Source: Glossina fuscipes (taxonomy: Eukaryota; Arthropoda; Insecta; Diptera; Glossinidae). Taken from it: a DNA stretch of 64,000 nucleotides. The notes below the pieces were generated by a model. It made no database searches. It was not told the origin of the DNA and saw only the letters and a list, made by a program, of their open reading frames with translations. Shown piece after piece: positions 44,610-55,621 of this stretch. Location: NCBI RefSeq assembly GCF_014805625.2, contig NW_023998438.1, forward strand, positions 558,001 to 622,000. The letters run 5' to 3'. Every line of letters starts with the position of its first letter. Positions within the stretch are counted from its first letter, which is position 1. A program made the translations under genes and the position numbers.

Positions 44610-45200
44610 TTAGTAAATGTCGATATATTCGCTTAATTTTTGCTCGGTAACTTCAGACTGCATTATTTTCGGTTGGTCGATTGGATTCGAGATATGAACG
44701 ATGTCCGGCTCGCTAATCTCACAAATAATATTTCGTTTACCATTAGGCAGCAACTCCTTCGCTTTCTTTAGTGAAATATCCGAACATGTAAAGGATTTTC
44801 AACCCCACTCCGCGTTTCCACTAAAATACCTCATTCTGAGAAATGAATACATGGCTTGAAAGAAAAATGTCTTCAGCTTAAGACAAATAATATGCTTACA
44901 CCGTCGATCTGCAAACATTTACATTTAAAATACTGAACTTAAATTTGGCTTTAGCTGGAGGAGTTTTACACACTAAATGTAATGATAATTCTTTTTCATC
45001 TGCGACATCTAGCTTGAGGTACCTATAAAGGAACACATTTAAGGATTAATTGATTTAAATATAAGTCAAGACAGAGGGGTCATCCATCATTTTACAATTG
45101 TAATTTATCCTGAGTCCCAGACGAAAATGTTTTTCTTAATTCACCCATGTCTTTACACCAAATATTAAAATTTCGTATAGGCCAGGTAAAAACAGATTTA
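44610..45200 (-). pseudogene. MATH-domain (SPOP/roadkill-like) pseudogene
   Basis: Three minus-strand stretches in MATH-domain order. About 45185-45110 reads WPIRNFNIWCKDMGE then FSSGTQDKLQL and a TAA. About 45020-44925 reads YLKLDVADEKELSLHLVC then AKFKFSILN. About 44820-44610 reads RYFSGNAEWG, TGA, KSFTCSD...AKELLPNGKR then IICEISE and a stop. These correspond to the substrate-binding MATH domain of the SPOP family of Cullin-3 adaptors. The BTB part is absent, and at least two in-frame stops plus shifted joins make a working protein unlikely. A gene with unusual introns cannot be fully excluded. Confidence 0.62.
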
Positions 45201-45233
45201 TTCACTTAATAGAAACCAATATAAACCATTTTA

Positions 45234-45560
45234 ATGACAATTCAAACGACTTCGAAAACGTTGCTCGCTTTATTTACCTCTTTATGGCCGCAACTTTCGG
45301 CCACGGGGCTACTCTCTGCCGGTAAAGATGACATCGTATTGTTTCTAGAAAAGAGGAAGAAAAAAGTTTTTGGGGTGACGGTGTGTTCGTCGATTGTCTG
45401 TCCAGCGTGGAAGAGATCAGACAAAAACGAAAATAATCGGTCCCTCGACGCGGACGACGATCGAAGTCACCTGATTCAGACTTGCTTCAAGGTTGTTTTT
45501 GGACAATCTTACCGTACCCAAATTGGTTCTCCCAAACTTGCCGTCTGTCATGTCAGCTTA
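45234..45560 (+). repeat. LTR-like repeat, copy 1
   Basis: GC-richer segment whose end (TCCCTCGACGCGGAC, then CAAGGTTGTTTTTGGACAATC, then TACCGTACCCAAATT) aligns with 53690-53800 (TCTCGACACGGAC, CAAGGTGACGTTTTGGCAACC, ACCGTATCCCAATC). The open frame across it is therefore not credited as a gene. Confidence 0.45.
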
Positions 45561-45599
45561 ACATGCCCGACGTTATTGAACATTTATTTATTGAATTCA

Positions 45600-47700
45600 A
45601 AATGAAAAGAAAAATCGACTTTTTCTATTATTAGTAGCTTTCTTATAAGTAACACAAGAGTTTATTCTAAAAAGAAATACCTTAAAATATACATTTACAT
45701 TTGATTTTGATTGGTACTACAAACTGCAAACTGCACCTTGAGACGTTGCTTTAAATTCGCTAAAAAAATTCAAATTAAAGAAACAAATCTGGAGCTTCCC
45801 ATTCTCGCAAGTTTTTTCGTTTCGGCGGTCGCAGAGTTGCTACCGTATTTAAAAATTGTATTTTTGTTTTCTGCATTTATTATTCCTGCTGACGTGCATT
45901 TTTACGTTTCGATCATATATGTCATAGAAAGGTTCTTATTTATTCTGTATAATATTAATAATATTTATGCGTAAAAAAATATTTTCACAAATGGAATGAA
46001 AATAATTGCATAAAAACTAGAGGACAACAGCAATTTTCTTCTCCTTTACACTTTAAGCATTTTTTTTTTGGATGGAGTTCGTTTTGTTTGACGCGCATTT
46101 TAAAAAAAGGTCTATTTTCCGTGATCTCCTAACACCAACTTTCTAAACCTCTTAATAATTGTGCCGCTTAACTCTCTTTTTTCAAAAAAACAAGGTCGTA
46201 CATTCGAGAAAACAATGTTCTCATGTTACATAGATGGACTTTGAATTGTTTTCTCTATTCATAACTCTCTTGCATAATAGCGTTTAAAGGGTTGGAACGG
46301 TATGGGGATAGATCGAAAACCTGTGGCACTAAGTGCAAAATGTGTCTTGTTAGTAATGGTAGAGTCGAGTTAATTGCAAACGATCAAAAGACTCCTAATT
46401 TGCTTTTAGAATTATTTTTGTAATTCGGGGTATAATTTAGAGTGTGATAGAGTGGTACATCCTTTTTTCCCAAATTGGCAGTCATGGGAAGGTTCAAGGG
46501 CGTTTTCATAATGCGGGTAGAGATTTTCTTGCTTAGAACAGGTGATATCCGTATGGTCAAAACGCGAGTATTTCGGACATTATATAACCTGTTATATGTA
46601 TCTCTTAACGGGGTGATTAACACGATCATGAGAGAGCAAGACATTTACAGTGAAGTTTAATTGCACGGTGTCGAAGTTAATGCGCATATTGCAATATAGA
46701 TCATATTTGGTGAAGCAATATTGTTTACCCTAGTGAAATTTATAATTGATTTGCACTAAATTGGGTTACTGATGTAGTGACACTATTTCAATAATACTAT
46801 TTGTTTTGTATATCGGATAGTTGACATTGTGAAGTGTGCCCTTAAATTTTGTAAACTTTTATGTAGGTCATATAATTGATCGAACTTGGTCTTTGGCCGT
46901 ACGTATTACTTTCTTTTTTTTTTTCTCTACTAAATTTATATATTGTACTTTCATTATTTATGTTTTTTCCTTCATTACTATATAAAACCGTTAACTTATT
47001 GTTGATTTGTTGTTGATGCGGGAGGGGTTTTCTATATCTTTGCTCACGGACGGTCAGAACCAAGAGAAATTGCACGTACGTGCCGTTTATTGAATATGTG
47101 GACAGAGAAAACCCTAACCTATCGAACGAGGATCCTATGTGCCCCTAGAGCCTTGCAATACCTATCCTACTTGTTGGTCCCCTCGGCTCTAAAACAAGTT
47201 TGTGAGAGATCGCAGACACTTTTCAATTATATTGATGGATGTTCACAGACTTTTCGTCGGAAATTGTCATTAAATTAACCTTTAGCGTATCTGCTGCTTT
47301 TCTTTACTTCGCAGTTCTTTGTTTTTTTTTCTTTTCGAATTATTTATTTTTCTCGCTTTCAATTTTCTTTTTCTTTAAACCAAAATCTTTCTTCCTTTTT
47401 TCAAACCCGAAAAGTTATTTTTCTTTTATCTGTCACAACAATCCAACAATCTCTTTCTTTTTCAATCGGCGTCCTCCTCTCCCGTACCGAATATCAAGAT
47501 CAATCCAAAAAACCGACAAAAATGGCGCCTGTTATTAAGCTTTCTCGCTTTAGCAAATCTGGCAATGCATGGTTTGTCATGAAACTCTTTTTTCTTTTTC
47601 CTCGCCGCCGAGGATTTAAAAATTTTTCTTTAGACAAAGAAAAAAAAAAAAAATAAATAAAATACAAAGAATGAAATGATAAAAAAACAAACTAAATGAA
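45600..47700. other. AT-rich repeat-like DNA, no gene seen
   Basis: Poly-T and TC-rich runs (46910-46930, 47310-47460). No domain or spliced gene was recognised. Short frames at 45711, 46384 and 47239 have low-complexity or simple hydrophobic composition. Confidence 0.35.
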
Positions 47701-47709
47701 CGAAAGGGT

Positions 47710-49000
47710 CTGGTCGGTTTCCGGCTGTGCGTCTGTCGCCAGTGAGTCAGTCGGTCATCGTCTAGCGTCGGCCCTACATGGCCACCATGTGCACGCCCCT
47801 ACCCCTCAGCCACAGCGGTGGCAGCGCACGCTTAGCCACACATGGGTAACAACAAAATTGGATAGCTTAAAAGAAAAGGTAACATAACTTACAGTACAAG
47901 TACGGTGGTGGTGATCGTTCACTTGATGAGTATTACTGCTTCCACTGTCGGCTGCAGCTATCCCAACGCTCCCGATAAGTTGTTGCTGTTGTTGTTGCCT
48001 CTGCCGTTCTGCTGGTAAATCCCTAACAGCTGCCGGCGGATGCCCCACAGGATAACCAAGGCGGCGGATGGTGGATGCGTCACCCTACCAGTAATGGTTG
48101 GCGGTTGCCGTTTGCCTCCGTTTAATTTTATTACTTTCCAGTTCCTTTTTTTTTTTTTTTATTGCAAATTATAAAATGTATATTTGTTGTAGGTACTAGT
48201 TTGTTTTAAAGTTTATTATAGAATTTTCTGAATGCTTTCTTTCATTCTTCTTTTTTAATGTGCTTATACATCACAAGCTGTCTTGGAGGCTGGTTCCTTA
48301 TGTTATTTGACGCATTGCTTCAGTGAGTCAAACTATACATTTGGAAGATGTTTGACGACCAAATATATATACTACGTATTTAGCCTTTTTTTTAACAATC
48401 ACTGAAAAAAACTCTTTCATTTGCTTTTTTTTTTTGCGTTCGATTTTATTTTGTTACTTATACTTGGTGACAACTTAAAATGGGTTAAACAATAAAACTG
48501 TTTAGCAATCGACGTAAGAAATTATTTTTGCTTTTGTCGCGTGGTTTGTAGCAACATTTTTATTAATTCGATTAATAGTCCGTAAGCTTATCGTTGACGT
48601 CTTCCCTTCAACTTCTCAAACTCAACTGACTGCTATCTTGAAATTAAAAAGCAGACAGACTTCTCCTTCTCACTCAATTTCCCTCTTCTTCTTCCTGTTG
48701 CTCTCTCTATAACGGCTTGCCGCTACTCTCACAAGAGCAAGCATAGATCCCGCAAAATCATACGATTCTGCCTGTACTTGCAAAAGCAAGCAAAGGTACC
48801 GCAAAATCATACGATTTTGCCTGTACTTGTAAGTAAGGAGATCAGAAAAGAACAAAATAAACACATATACCGCAAGATCATGCGATTTATTAGCGGTACC
48901 ACAAAATCGCATGATTTTGTCTAACGGCATGCCGTTATTCCGCCGCTTGCGGTTGATACAGACCGACAGACACCCTACCCGAGGTTTGTTCGCGGCCGTT
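47710..49000 (+). repeat. 1.3-kb repeat unit, copy 1, with palindrome array
   Basis: Collinear with 61150-62480. Shared anchors are CCTCAGCCACAGCGGTGGCAG (47806 and 61263) and CAGACAGAC followed by CTCTTCTTCTTCCTGTTG (48650 and 62147). Also shared are CGCTACTCTCACAA(G/A)AGCAAGC, the palindromes, and GTTTGTTCGCGGCCGTTACA at the right end. It is probably part of an LTR element. The minus-strand frame 48670-49110 lies on it and is not a gene. Confidence 0.65.
48752..48920. repeat. Array of four AT-rich imperfect palindromes
   Basis: GCAAAATCATACGATT(C/T)TGC at 48752-48771 and 48801-48820, a weaker copy at 48872-48889, and ACAAAATCGCATGATTTTGT at 48901-48920. Each reads nearly the same on both strands. 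The set is preserved at 62241-62392. Confidence 0.8.
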
Positions 49001-50640
49001 ACAAACTTAATCAATTTTTTTCGTCTCTCTTTGTGTTCAGCGAAAGAACACTCTAGATCTTTAGACCATAGCAACAACTTCCCAGGTGATACTAAAAAAT
49101 TAATGGGCAATTACTATTATTCGATGATTGCCAGTTGGTTAATTATGGCTACCAAAACGCTACCATTTATAATAAATATCCTTACTTTTTTATTTTTCTT
49201 ATTCGTATATAGAGAAAATCTGACGATGTTATACTGATATGCACCATAGTATAGCGTAATCGTATTTTGTAGAGCAACTGTTCAAGTCGGTGGATTCCCA
49301 ATGCGAATCCACTGCTATTAAATAAGTTAATGTATGTTGTATGATGCTCGACAGTTCACGCCAAAATTAGCGCCAATTCAGCTGGCAAAATATATTCGGC
49401 AAAGGGCGTTACTATTAAAAGTATGAATTAAATTTCTTGAGAGGATGTGCGCCTATTCAGGGCAAATTTTTTTAACGTCGTTGAAGAGGGTGTTCCATCC
49501 GTTATTCAGGAATGACGCCTGAGCTAGGGCTGACATAACTTGTCCGTAAGATTCAGTGGTCCTACTGTTATTCAGGGATCACGCCTAAGCTGAGACTTCC
49601 ATCCCCTATATATAAAGTCAAACAAGTATGTTGTCTGCGATTATTTACCTCTGGATGTTGTAACAAGTACGGGGTTACATCTGCACACACACTCACACAC
49701 ACCCATTTACTTATCCTGTCCTCACGGAACCTTTTTTTCTTCTACTTCATAAGTGTCATAATGGACATTAATTTTTTTCACTTATTATTATTTATTTATT
49801 TTTTTTTGTTTCTTAAGTCCAGTGTAAAATATGTATTTTTAATTCCTTTTTTAATTTTCATTTAATTTTGTTTAATTAATTCTTCTTCTCGACGCATTTC
49901 TTACTTGATGTGATGTTCTTCTTCCTTTTTAGATGGCTCTATATATTTTATAAAGAAAAATTTGTTTGGAAATTTTTCATATCATTAAATAGTTCTTTAG
50001 CCGCCAATGAATCAAAAACATTTAGGTTCTTCCTGTTCTTTGCTATTCCGTTTGGCTCCAAACTTGTAATAGAGCGACCAAAGTAAATTAAAAAAGAAGT
50101 ATGTAAAAAAGAAGATTCTCGAAAGTGTTAATATAAGATACTCGCGATAAGAACAACACTCACTTTTAATCGTGTTTTGTTTTCATTGTAAGGCATTTTC
50201 TATAATTTCAAACAACACTTTTGTTTATTGCACAGGGATGATAATTCCCTAAATCTAACGCGATACATCTCCAACAATTTCAACGTAATCATAATTTAAT
50301 TTAAACAATTAATCTAGGGTGTACCTAGTGCAAGGTAATATTTTGAATAAAAGTGTAACATTTTCGTAAGAGTGCCATGTCATTTATATATTTTGTTATC
50401 ATTTTCTTTCTTCTTATTTTTCTCTATGTTGTGAATATGCGCTACGGTGCACATACATATTACAACACGTCTATACGTGCAAGTATGGGCCAAATCAACA
50501 AACTTGTCATAATAACACAAATAATAACAACAAAATATATCATGCATATAAATGAGCAGATACAACCAAGATTGTTGTAATTTTCTCTTATTATTTTATT
50601 TAATTAATACATTGCATAGTTTATTCACAAATAAACATTT
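49001..50640. other. Repeat-derived DNA, no gene seen
   Basis: Contains the degenerate 69-bp-type repeat pair at 49502-49620 (TATTCAGG(A/G)AT(G/C)ACGCCT(G/A)AG twice). The rest is AT-rich with no recognisable gene. Confidence 0.4.
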
Positions 50641-50646
50641 TATGTT

Positions 50647-50949
50647 TCATTTTGTTTTTGTTACCACTGAGTTCAATGAATTTTTAAATGCATGCTCAAT
50701 TCTGATCAAAAAGGGTTCTTGTAACGTTTGAATTTCACTTAACTTTTTTTTCTGTCTCCTTCGTGGAAGAGAATTGATTATAGGGGCTTTTCTTTCTAAT
50801 GGTTTTATTTTGTGCAACCTGACCTCAGTGGAGGACATCCATAACTTTTCATGACTTGCCTTCCATTGGACTTACGTCGTGGGCTATAGCGTGAGGTGAT
50901 TTCTTACTGTGCGCGGCCGAAGTCACTCTAGCTTTTGGACTTTTTGTTT
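50647..50949 (-). CDS. Two terminal exons of an unrecognised gene
   Basis: The exon 50949-50876 runs from ATTTCAG to CACGAC|GTAAGT (phase 1 in, phase 0 out) and encodes about 24 residues with SPKARVTSAAHSKKSPHA. The exon 50751-50647 follows GGAGACAG, is phase 0, and encodes KKKLSEIQTLQEPFLIRIEH then a short basic tail and TGA. Signals and phases fit well. The basic Ser/Lys-rich composition suggests a nuclear protein. It may be the 3' end of the gene whose exons lie at 51.7-57.5 kb, but the joining intron phase could not be matched. Confidence 0.4.
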
Positions 50950-51709
50950 CTGAAATTTATTATAGAACAATAATGTAAAACTTCTACCGAAACACTTTTT
51001 CATTGTATTTTCTATTTTTCCTTATTCTACCATTAAACCAACTATGCATTCCCCTTTATTTCTCCTACGTCCTGAAATTCCGCACATTTTTTTATAAGCA
51101 TTTTAAATTACGTCATAAACGTTTTATAACGTATCTTTTATCTTTCCCCTTTCTTCCACCATTAAAGTAAAAAAAAAGGTTAAAAGTTTAATTTTTGATT
51201 GTGGGTCTAAAGTTTTTTAAAAAATTTTGATGTCTTTTGGGGTTTAGCGTGCGCTTCTGGCGTGAAGCCTTAATCAGACGGATTCCTTAGAACCATCGGC
51301 AATTTCTCTAGTTCAATCGAGTACCCTCAAGGAGTAAGACAATCCCCATTGAATGAGACCTTACTATCCTGAGGTACCGAAAATAGAAAAGAATGAAAAG
51401 GAAGAAGACAAATGTTCTCTTTATATTAGAAAGATACACCTCTCAGGATTCCAAGAGAAGAACCCGTCGGCAGGTTATAGATAGCGAACCATAAACCCTT
51501 CTTTGTGTTTGACTGTGCTGCTCTGCAAAGTGAAAGCTATAAAAGCAACAGTCAGCATTCACCATAAAAAGGTAAGGGTTTCGGCAGATCTCCGTTGACC
51601 CAAGGGATTCCATAGTTCCGTTTGCCTGTTATATGTATAATGTGTTCATTGTTAAACGCAGTGTGATGTTAGGAACTGTTCCGGATTGTTTAACGTTGGA
51701 GGCTTATTG

Positions 51710-52042
51710 TTAGTCACAGACAAAGTTAAGGGCTGACAAAGAACCGCGACGATGACGTTTCAAGAATTCATTCTTGAAATAGTGTACGTGGCATGTTTCT
51801 TGACTCCCAGTTATAGCCTTAGGAATTGCCGTACATAACCTCATATGTGTGCTTGATGGTTCAGATGATACAAATGGGTACAGACATTGGTTTGCCCACT
51901 GACGTACAGTCACTTTATTAGTGTCACTGCCTTGGTCTGAAAACATGTGTCTGTCCAGCTTATCTAATTCATCATCATAATTTGATGACTGACTAGATGT
52001 ATCCTTATGATCATCATCTGAGTTGGCCCTTTGTGAATGCAT
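51710..52042 (-). CDS. Exon of unrecognised minus-strand gene (exon c)
   Basis: Opens right after a TTACAATAG acceptor (phase 0) and encodes 110 residues. These are an acidic Ser-rich start (SDDDHKDTSSQSSNYDDE), then VRQWANQCLYPFV and a basic end KRHRRGSLSALNF. The frame ends at TAA in 51710-51712 unless spliced earlier. It accepts exon b in phase. The family is not recognised. Confidence 0.42.
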   Translation of the reverse strand: MHSQRANSDDDHKDTSSQSSNYDDELDKLDRHMFSDQGSDTNKVTVRQWANQCLYPFVSSEPSSTHMRLCTAIPKAITGSQETCHVHYFKNEFLKRHRRGSLSALNFVCD

Positions 52043-52316
52043 CTATTGTAATTTTGGATGATTGATTCTGTGGTTGCTATCGTTGCTATTGCCAATTGCG
52101 TTCGTTTCGTTTTATTTATTTAACTTTTTTTCTTCACTTGGAGAAAAAAACAACTCCATTTGGTGAGATACAATTTCCAATTTTATTCACACCAAATTTT
52201 TATTATCAAATTTCTGTTTTTTTTTGTTCTTCGCAGTTATTTTTCGTTTTTACAATGTTTGGAGCATTTTTGATTTTTCATCACAAAATGCGCAATAAAC
52301 TAATTTTAGGTTGTAC
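52043..52316 (-). repeat. Non-coding segment sharing ~115 bp with the errantivirus/LINE junction
   Basis: 52098-52215 matches 41218-41340: CGTTCGTTTCGTT near one end and ACTCCATTTGGTGAGATA then AATTTCCAATT near the other. It lies in the presumed intron between exons b and c. Confidence 0.5.
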
Positions 52317-52620
52317 TTGGCTAAATAATCCTAGATCATCTGGAATGTCATTCTGCTCACCATCTTGAGCAGGTACTGTTGATGCATTTGTATAGTAGTT
52401 GTGCATAATCAAGTTGAACGGAGTTTGAGCAGTAATATGTGTATTACGTCTTGTTCGACTTATGGGTTCCCAGTCCATGGCATCCTCATCTTGTGCATCA
52501 TCATTAAAATAAGTGTTTTCAGGACATGATTCTTTTTTGAATAAACCCCATGCAAACTGAGTGGTTGTAACCAATGTCTTCATTTCCCTTTCCAATTTAT
52601 GGGTATTTGGTCTAACAATT
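52317..52620 (-). CDS. Exon of unrecognised minus-strand gene (exon b)
   Basis: Acceptor CATTATATAG and donor CCAA|GTACAA. The exon is 304 nt, phase 2 in and phase 0 out. It encodes IVRPNTHKLEREMK, FAWGLFKKESC, an acidic DAMDWEP motif, and TPFNLIMHNYYTNAS. The phase fits exon a upstream and exon c downstream. Composition is clearly protein-like, with no repeat character. The function is unknown. Confidence 0.45.
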
Positions 52621-53555
52621 CTATATAATGATGTAACAGTTTGAATCTTTGCAGTATTAGTAAATGAGATGAGTAGATATGTGGGAAAATACGAAAGTGT
52701 AAACTTAGCATAATATTAGTAAATGAGATAGAATGCTATTAGTAGAATATGCTACAATAATCAAATTTGTGCTTTTCCCAGTAGATACTATGTGAAGAGA
52801 AAGTGGTTTACCTTGATATCACGACCAATGGCGTGAAGAGAGCGTCATTAATGTATTTTAAGGCTACCGACCGTAGACAATTTGTGGACAGACGGGACAA
52901 GATAATTATTTACTGTTTCATAGGCATATTTTCGTCGTCAGGAAACTGCGCTTTTTAGTGTTTTTAACTTTTATTTTTGTTCTTCATTGTTTTTATGATG
53001 AATTTTACTTTTTTCTCATATTCGAATAATAATAAATAAGAAGCAAAAACAAATAAAAAATAAAGAGAAAATTGACGGTAAATGGTCGCCTTAGTGATAG
53101 ATAGCATCAAAATTATGCAATGTTGGCTTTTCATAAAGGAAGGTATTGTATATTATTCTTCACTATTATTTATTCTCTAAAGACAGTCGAAACTAAACAG
53201 AATTTTCGTCTTTTGCACGATTTATTCAATAGAATTTGATTGAAAACACGAACTCATTGAGTTTTAATGTCGTTTTCTTGTATAAGTTGTTTCCACTAGA
53301 AAGAAAGCAAGAGAAAAAAAAACTGAAAGTGAGTTTTTGCAGCGAATTTTTGGTTGATGTTCCATTATAAGTTCTGATGAGTTTTTTTTTTTTCCCAATC
53401 AGAACTGAAACCGTATTAATGTACTGCGTGGAATTTAGACCATTCCATGGTGCTGGGGTAATCGCAGCGGCAACCAGGCCTTGATTCACGAGAATTTATA
53501 TTTTTTTGTTGAATATTTCCATTTATTTCATTCAGCTTTTTGTTTTAAATTTGAA
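52621..53555. other. AT-rich spacer, no gene seen
   Basis: A short local duplication (GTAAATGAGAT...) lies near 52660-52730. The frame 53226-53489 is not supported by any motif. Confidence 0.3.
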
Positions 53556-53559
53556 AGAT

Positions 53560-53870
53560 TAAAAAAAGCACTCCATCGATACTCAAATTCGATCCTCACT
53601 CTTTTATCGCCTAAACTTAACTCTCTTCTTGGCTTTCCTCACTTAACATATTGCCGTTATTCGGATCTTTCGTCGTTCTGGGTTCCCTAATCGACCGCAC
53701 CAGTCTGTCTCTCGACACGGACTATTTGGAGCCAGCTCTTTTACAATTCCCGTCAAGGTGACGTTTTGGCAACCTCACCGTATCCCAATCTCGTTTGTCT
53801 CGTAGTCCTTTACTTAATCCTAATTCTTAACTTACCTTAGTCTAGCACTCCCCTCTCAGAGACGAAGAAC
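53560..53870 (+). repeat. LTR-like repeat, copy 2
   Basis: Pyrimidine-rich segment sharing the order of landmarks with 45370-45545 (TCTCGACACGGAC ... CAAGGTGACG ... ACCGTATCCCAAT). Confidence 0.45.
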
Positions 53871-55470
53871 CTGTGATGCCAAAACGAGGGACGACTTTGG
53901 CTCCTCACAGTACGTATGTTGTGTACATATAAGACAAGCAATGTGAAAAATATATATGTAGTTTACTATGGACTCCTACTAATATTATTTTCCTTTAATT
54001 TTTCACTTTAATAACTTGAATGCAGAACATCATAAAACAAAAGCAAAAGTTTTCCTCATGTTTCGCAAAAACACGTTTCATTTTTTAGAACCGCCATTAC
54101 GTCATAATAAATTAGAGTTACCCGTTCAATCCTTAATAAATTACTTTGGAGAGTGTTGCAGTCTGTAGTTTTACATCTTTACAGTGCAATTTTGTCAGTC
54201 GTTTTCTATTTGCATAAATGATTTACATTTTTTTATTAATCGTTTTTAATTGATCGACAGAAAAATACGCGTTTTTTTTTTATGCATTTATATAAGTATA
54301 TGTATGCATACGGGCAGATTTGTTGTAATTTGTTGTTTGATTTGTTAAAGTGAGTCTTGTTTGTATTCGGGCCCATCTTTGTAGTGAGTGGGTATTCTTA
54401 ATTCGCAAGTATCGCTTTACTTTACGCAGAATGCGTTACCTTTGTCGTTATGCAGTAATGGTCTCTTTCTGTCATCCATTTGCAATATTATTTCCTTTAG
54501 ATTTGTAATAGTTTTCAACATTGATAGGATATTGTTTTCCATAAACTTCGTCCCAAACTTTTAATTTCTTGACAGAAGCAATGAAAACCTTGGAGACGCT
54601 TTCCGCCTCATATTTACTTGCAGGTTACCTTGAAGAAGATTAACTAACATTTTTTTTGCGGATGCTTTGGAAATATACATAAACGTGTTTCTGTTACTGT
54701 CTTAGAGGAGATAGAAATCAAAAGGCAAGACATTAGGCTGCGTCTTCCCAGTTACAATTCATTTGACGCAAGTATGCTTGTCGTAATCTCTGCATTTATT
54801 TTAAAAAGTTTCGGAACACAGTAACGACGTTCTGAGCTGGGGCTGTTTTTATTGTTATGCCGAATAGCCTAGTTGACGTGTACAAGACGATCATCCAGTT
54901 CACCAGCAAATATATAGATACCGTTGCCGTCAAACCCACACATAATAATAATAATGGCGATGAAGAAAATAATGTTGTAATGTAACTTTTTCTTTATTGT
55001 AAAAAATGTTCTTATACGTAATTTTTTCTTACAAAAATTTTTAAGTTTTCACACACAAAGCTTACAGCAAATTAGTTTTTTTTTATTTTTTGAGCAATAC
55101 ACGTCTCTGTATTTATTTTCATTTTTTAAGTCTTAAAACAAAAGACAGTTACAAGATGTTTCCTTTTTTTCATTCGGCCTTGGCTTTTAATTTGTACTGC
55201 ACATCGCTTTTCATTTTTTACTTTTAACAGCGGAGGTTGTATGATTATCGAGCAACTGACAAGCAACCGTCCACCTTCACTGCCTGCCATCACTCTACTC
55301 CACATCTCTCTGTAATTTTTGCATTGATTTGTCTTTTACTCTCTTTTATGTTGGTGAATTGCTTAGTTAGTCATTATGTGTATGAGGATACCATTTGCTC
55401 TCGCAAAAATCCACCCTTCTGTAAGTTAAATAAATTGAGATGTTTTGTTGAACTGACCTTATGTAAATAA
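53871..55470. other. AT-rich DNA, no gene seen
   Basis: No domain, RNA gene or clear repeat recognised. The frame at 55237-55470 has one hydrophobic stretch but no family signature. Confidence 0.3.
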
Positions 55471-55479
55471 TTTAAATTA

Positions 55480-55620
55480 TGGAAAATCTATGGGGTGACC
55501 AATAATTTACGGTCAGCAATTTTTGCGAGACCGGTGAGAAATGTTTAGAACGAGTTCAAATGGCACTCGTTGTTTATGAAATTCTATTATTTGGATGAGT
55601 ATGAGAATTTCCAGAGAAGC
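55480..55620 (-). repeat. Errantivirus LTR fragment (LTR D)
   Basis: Short segment with ACCAATAATTTACGGTCAGCA and GAGACCGGTGAGAAATGTTTA, the same landmarks in the same order as LTR A and LTR C. Confidence 0.45.
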
Positions 55621-55621
55621 T

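Noticed and set aside
45234..45605. 123-residue plus-strand protein
   Set aside because: The sequence recurs in diverged form at 53.6-53.8 kb without keeping the frame, so it is repeat DNA.
48752..48920. Palindrome array as CRISPR or as part of the minus-strand frame 48670-49110
   Set aside because: The spacers are themselves repeated, the host is an insect, and the frame lies in a repeat unit whose second copy does not keep it open.
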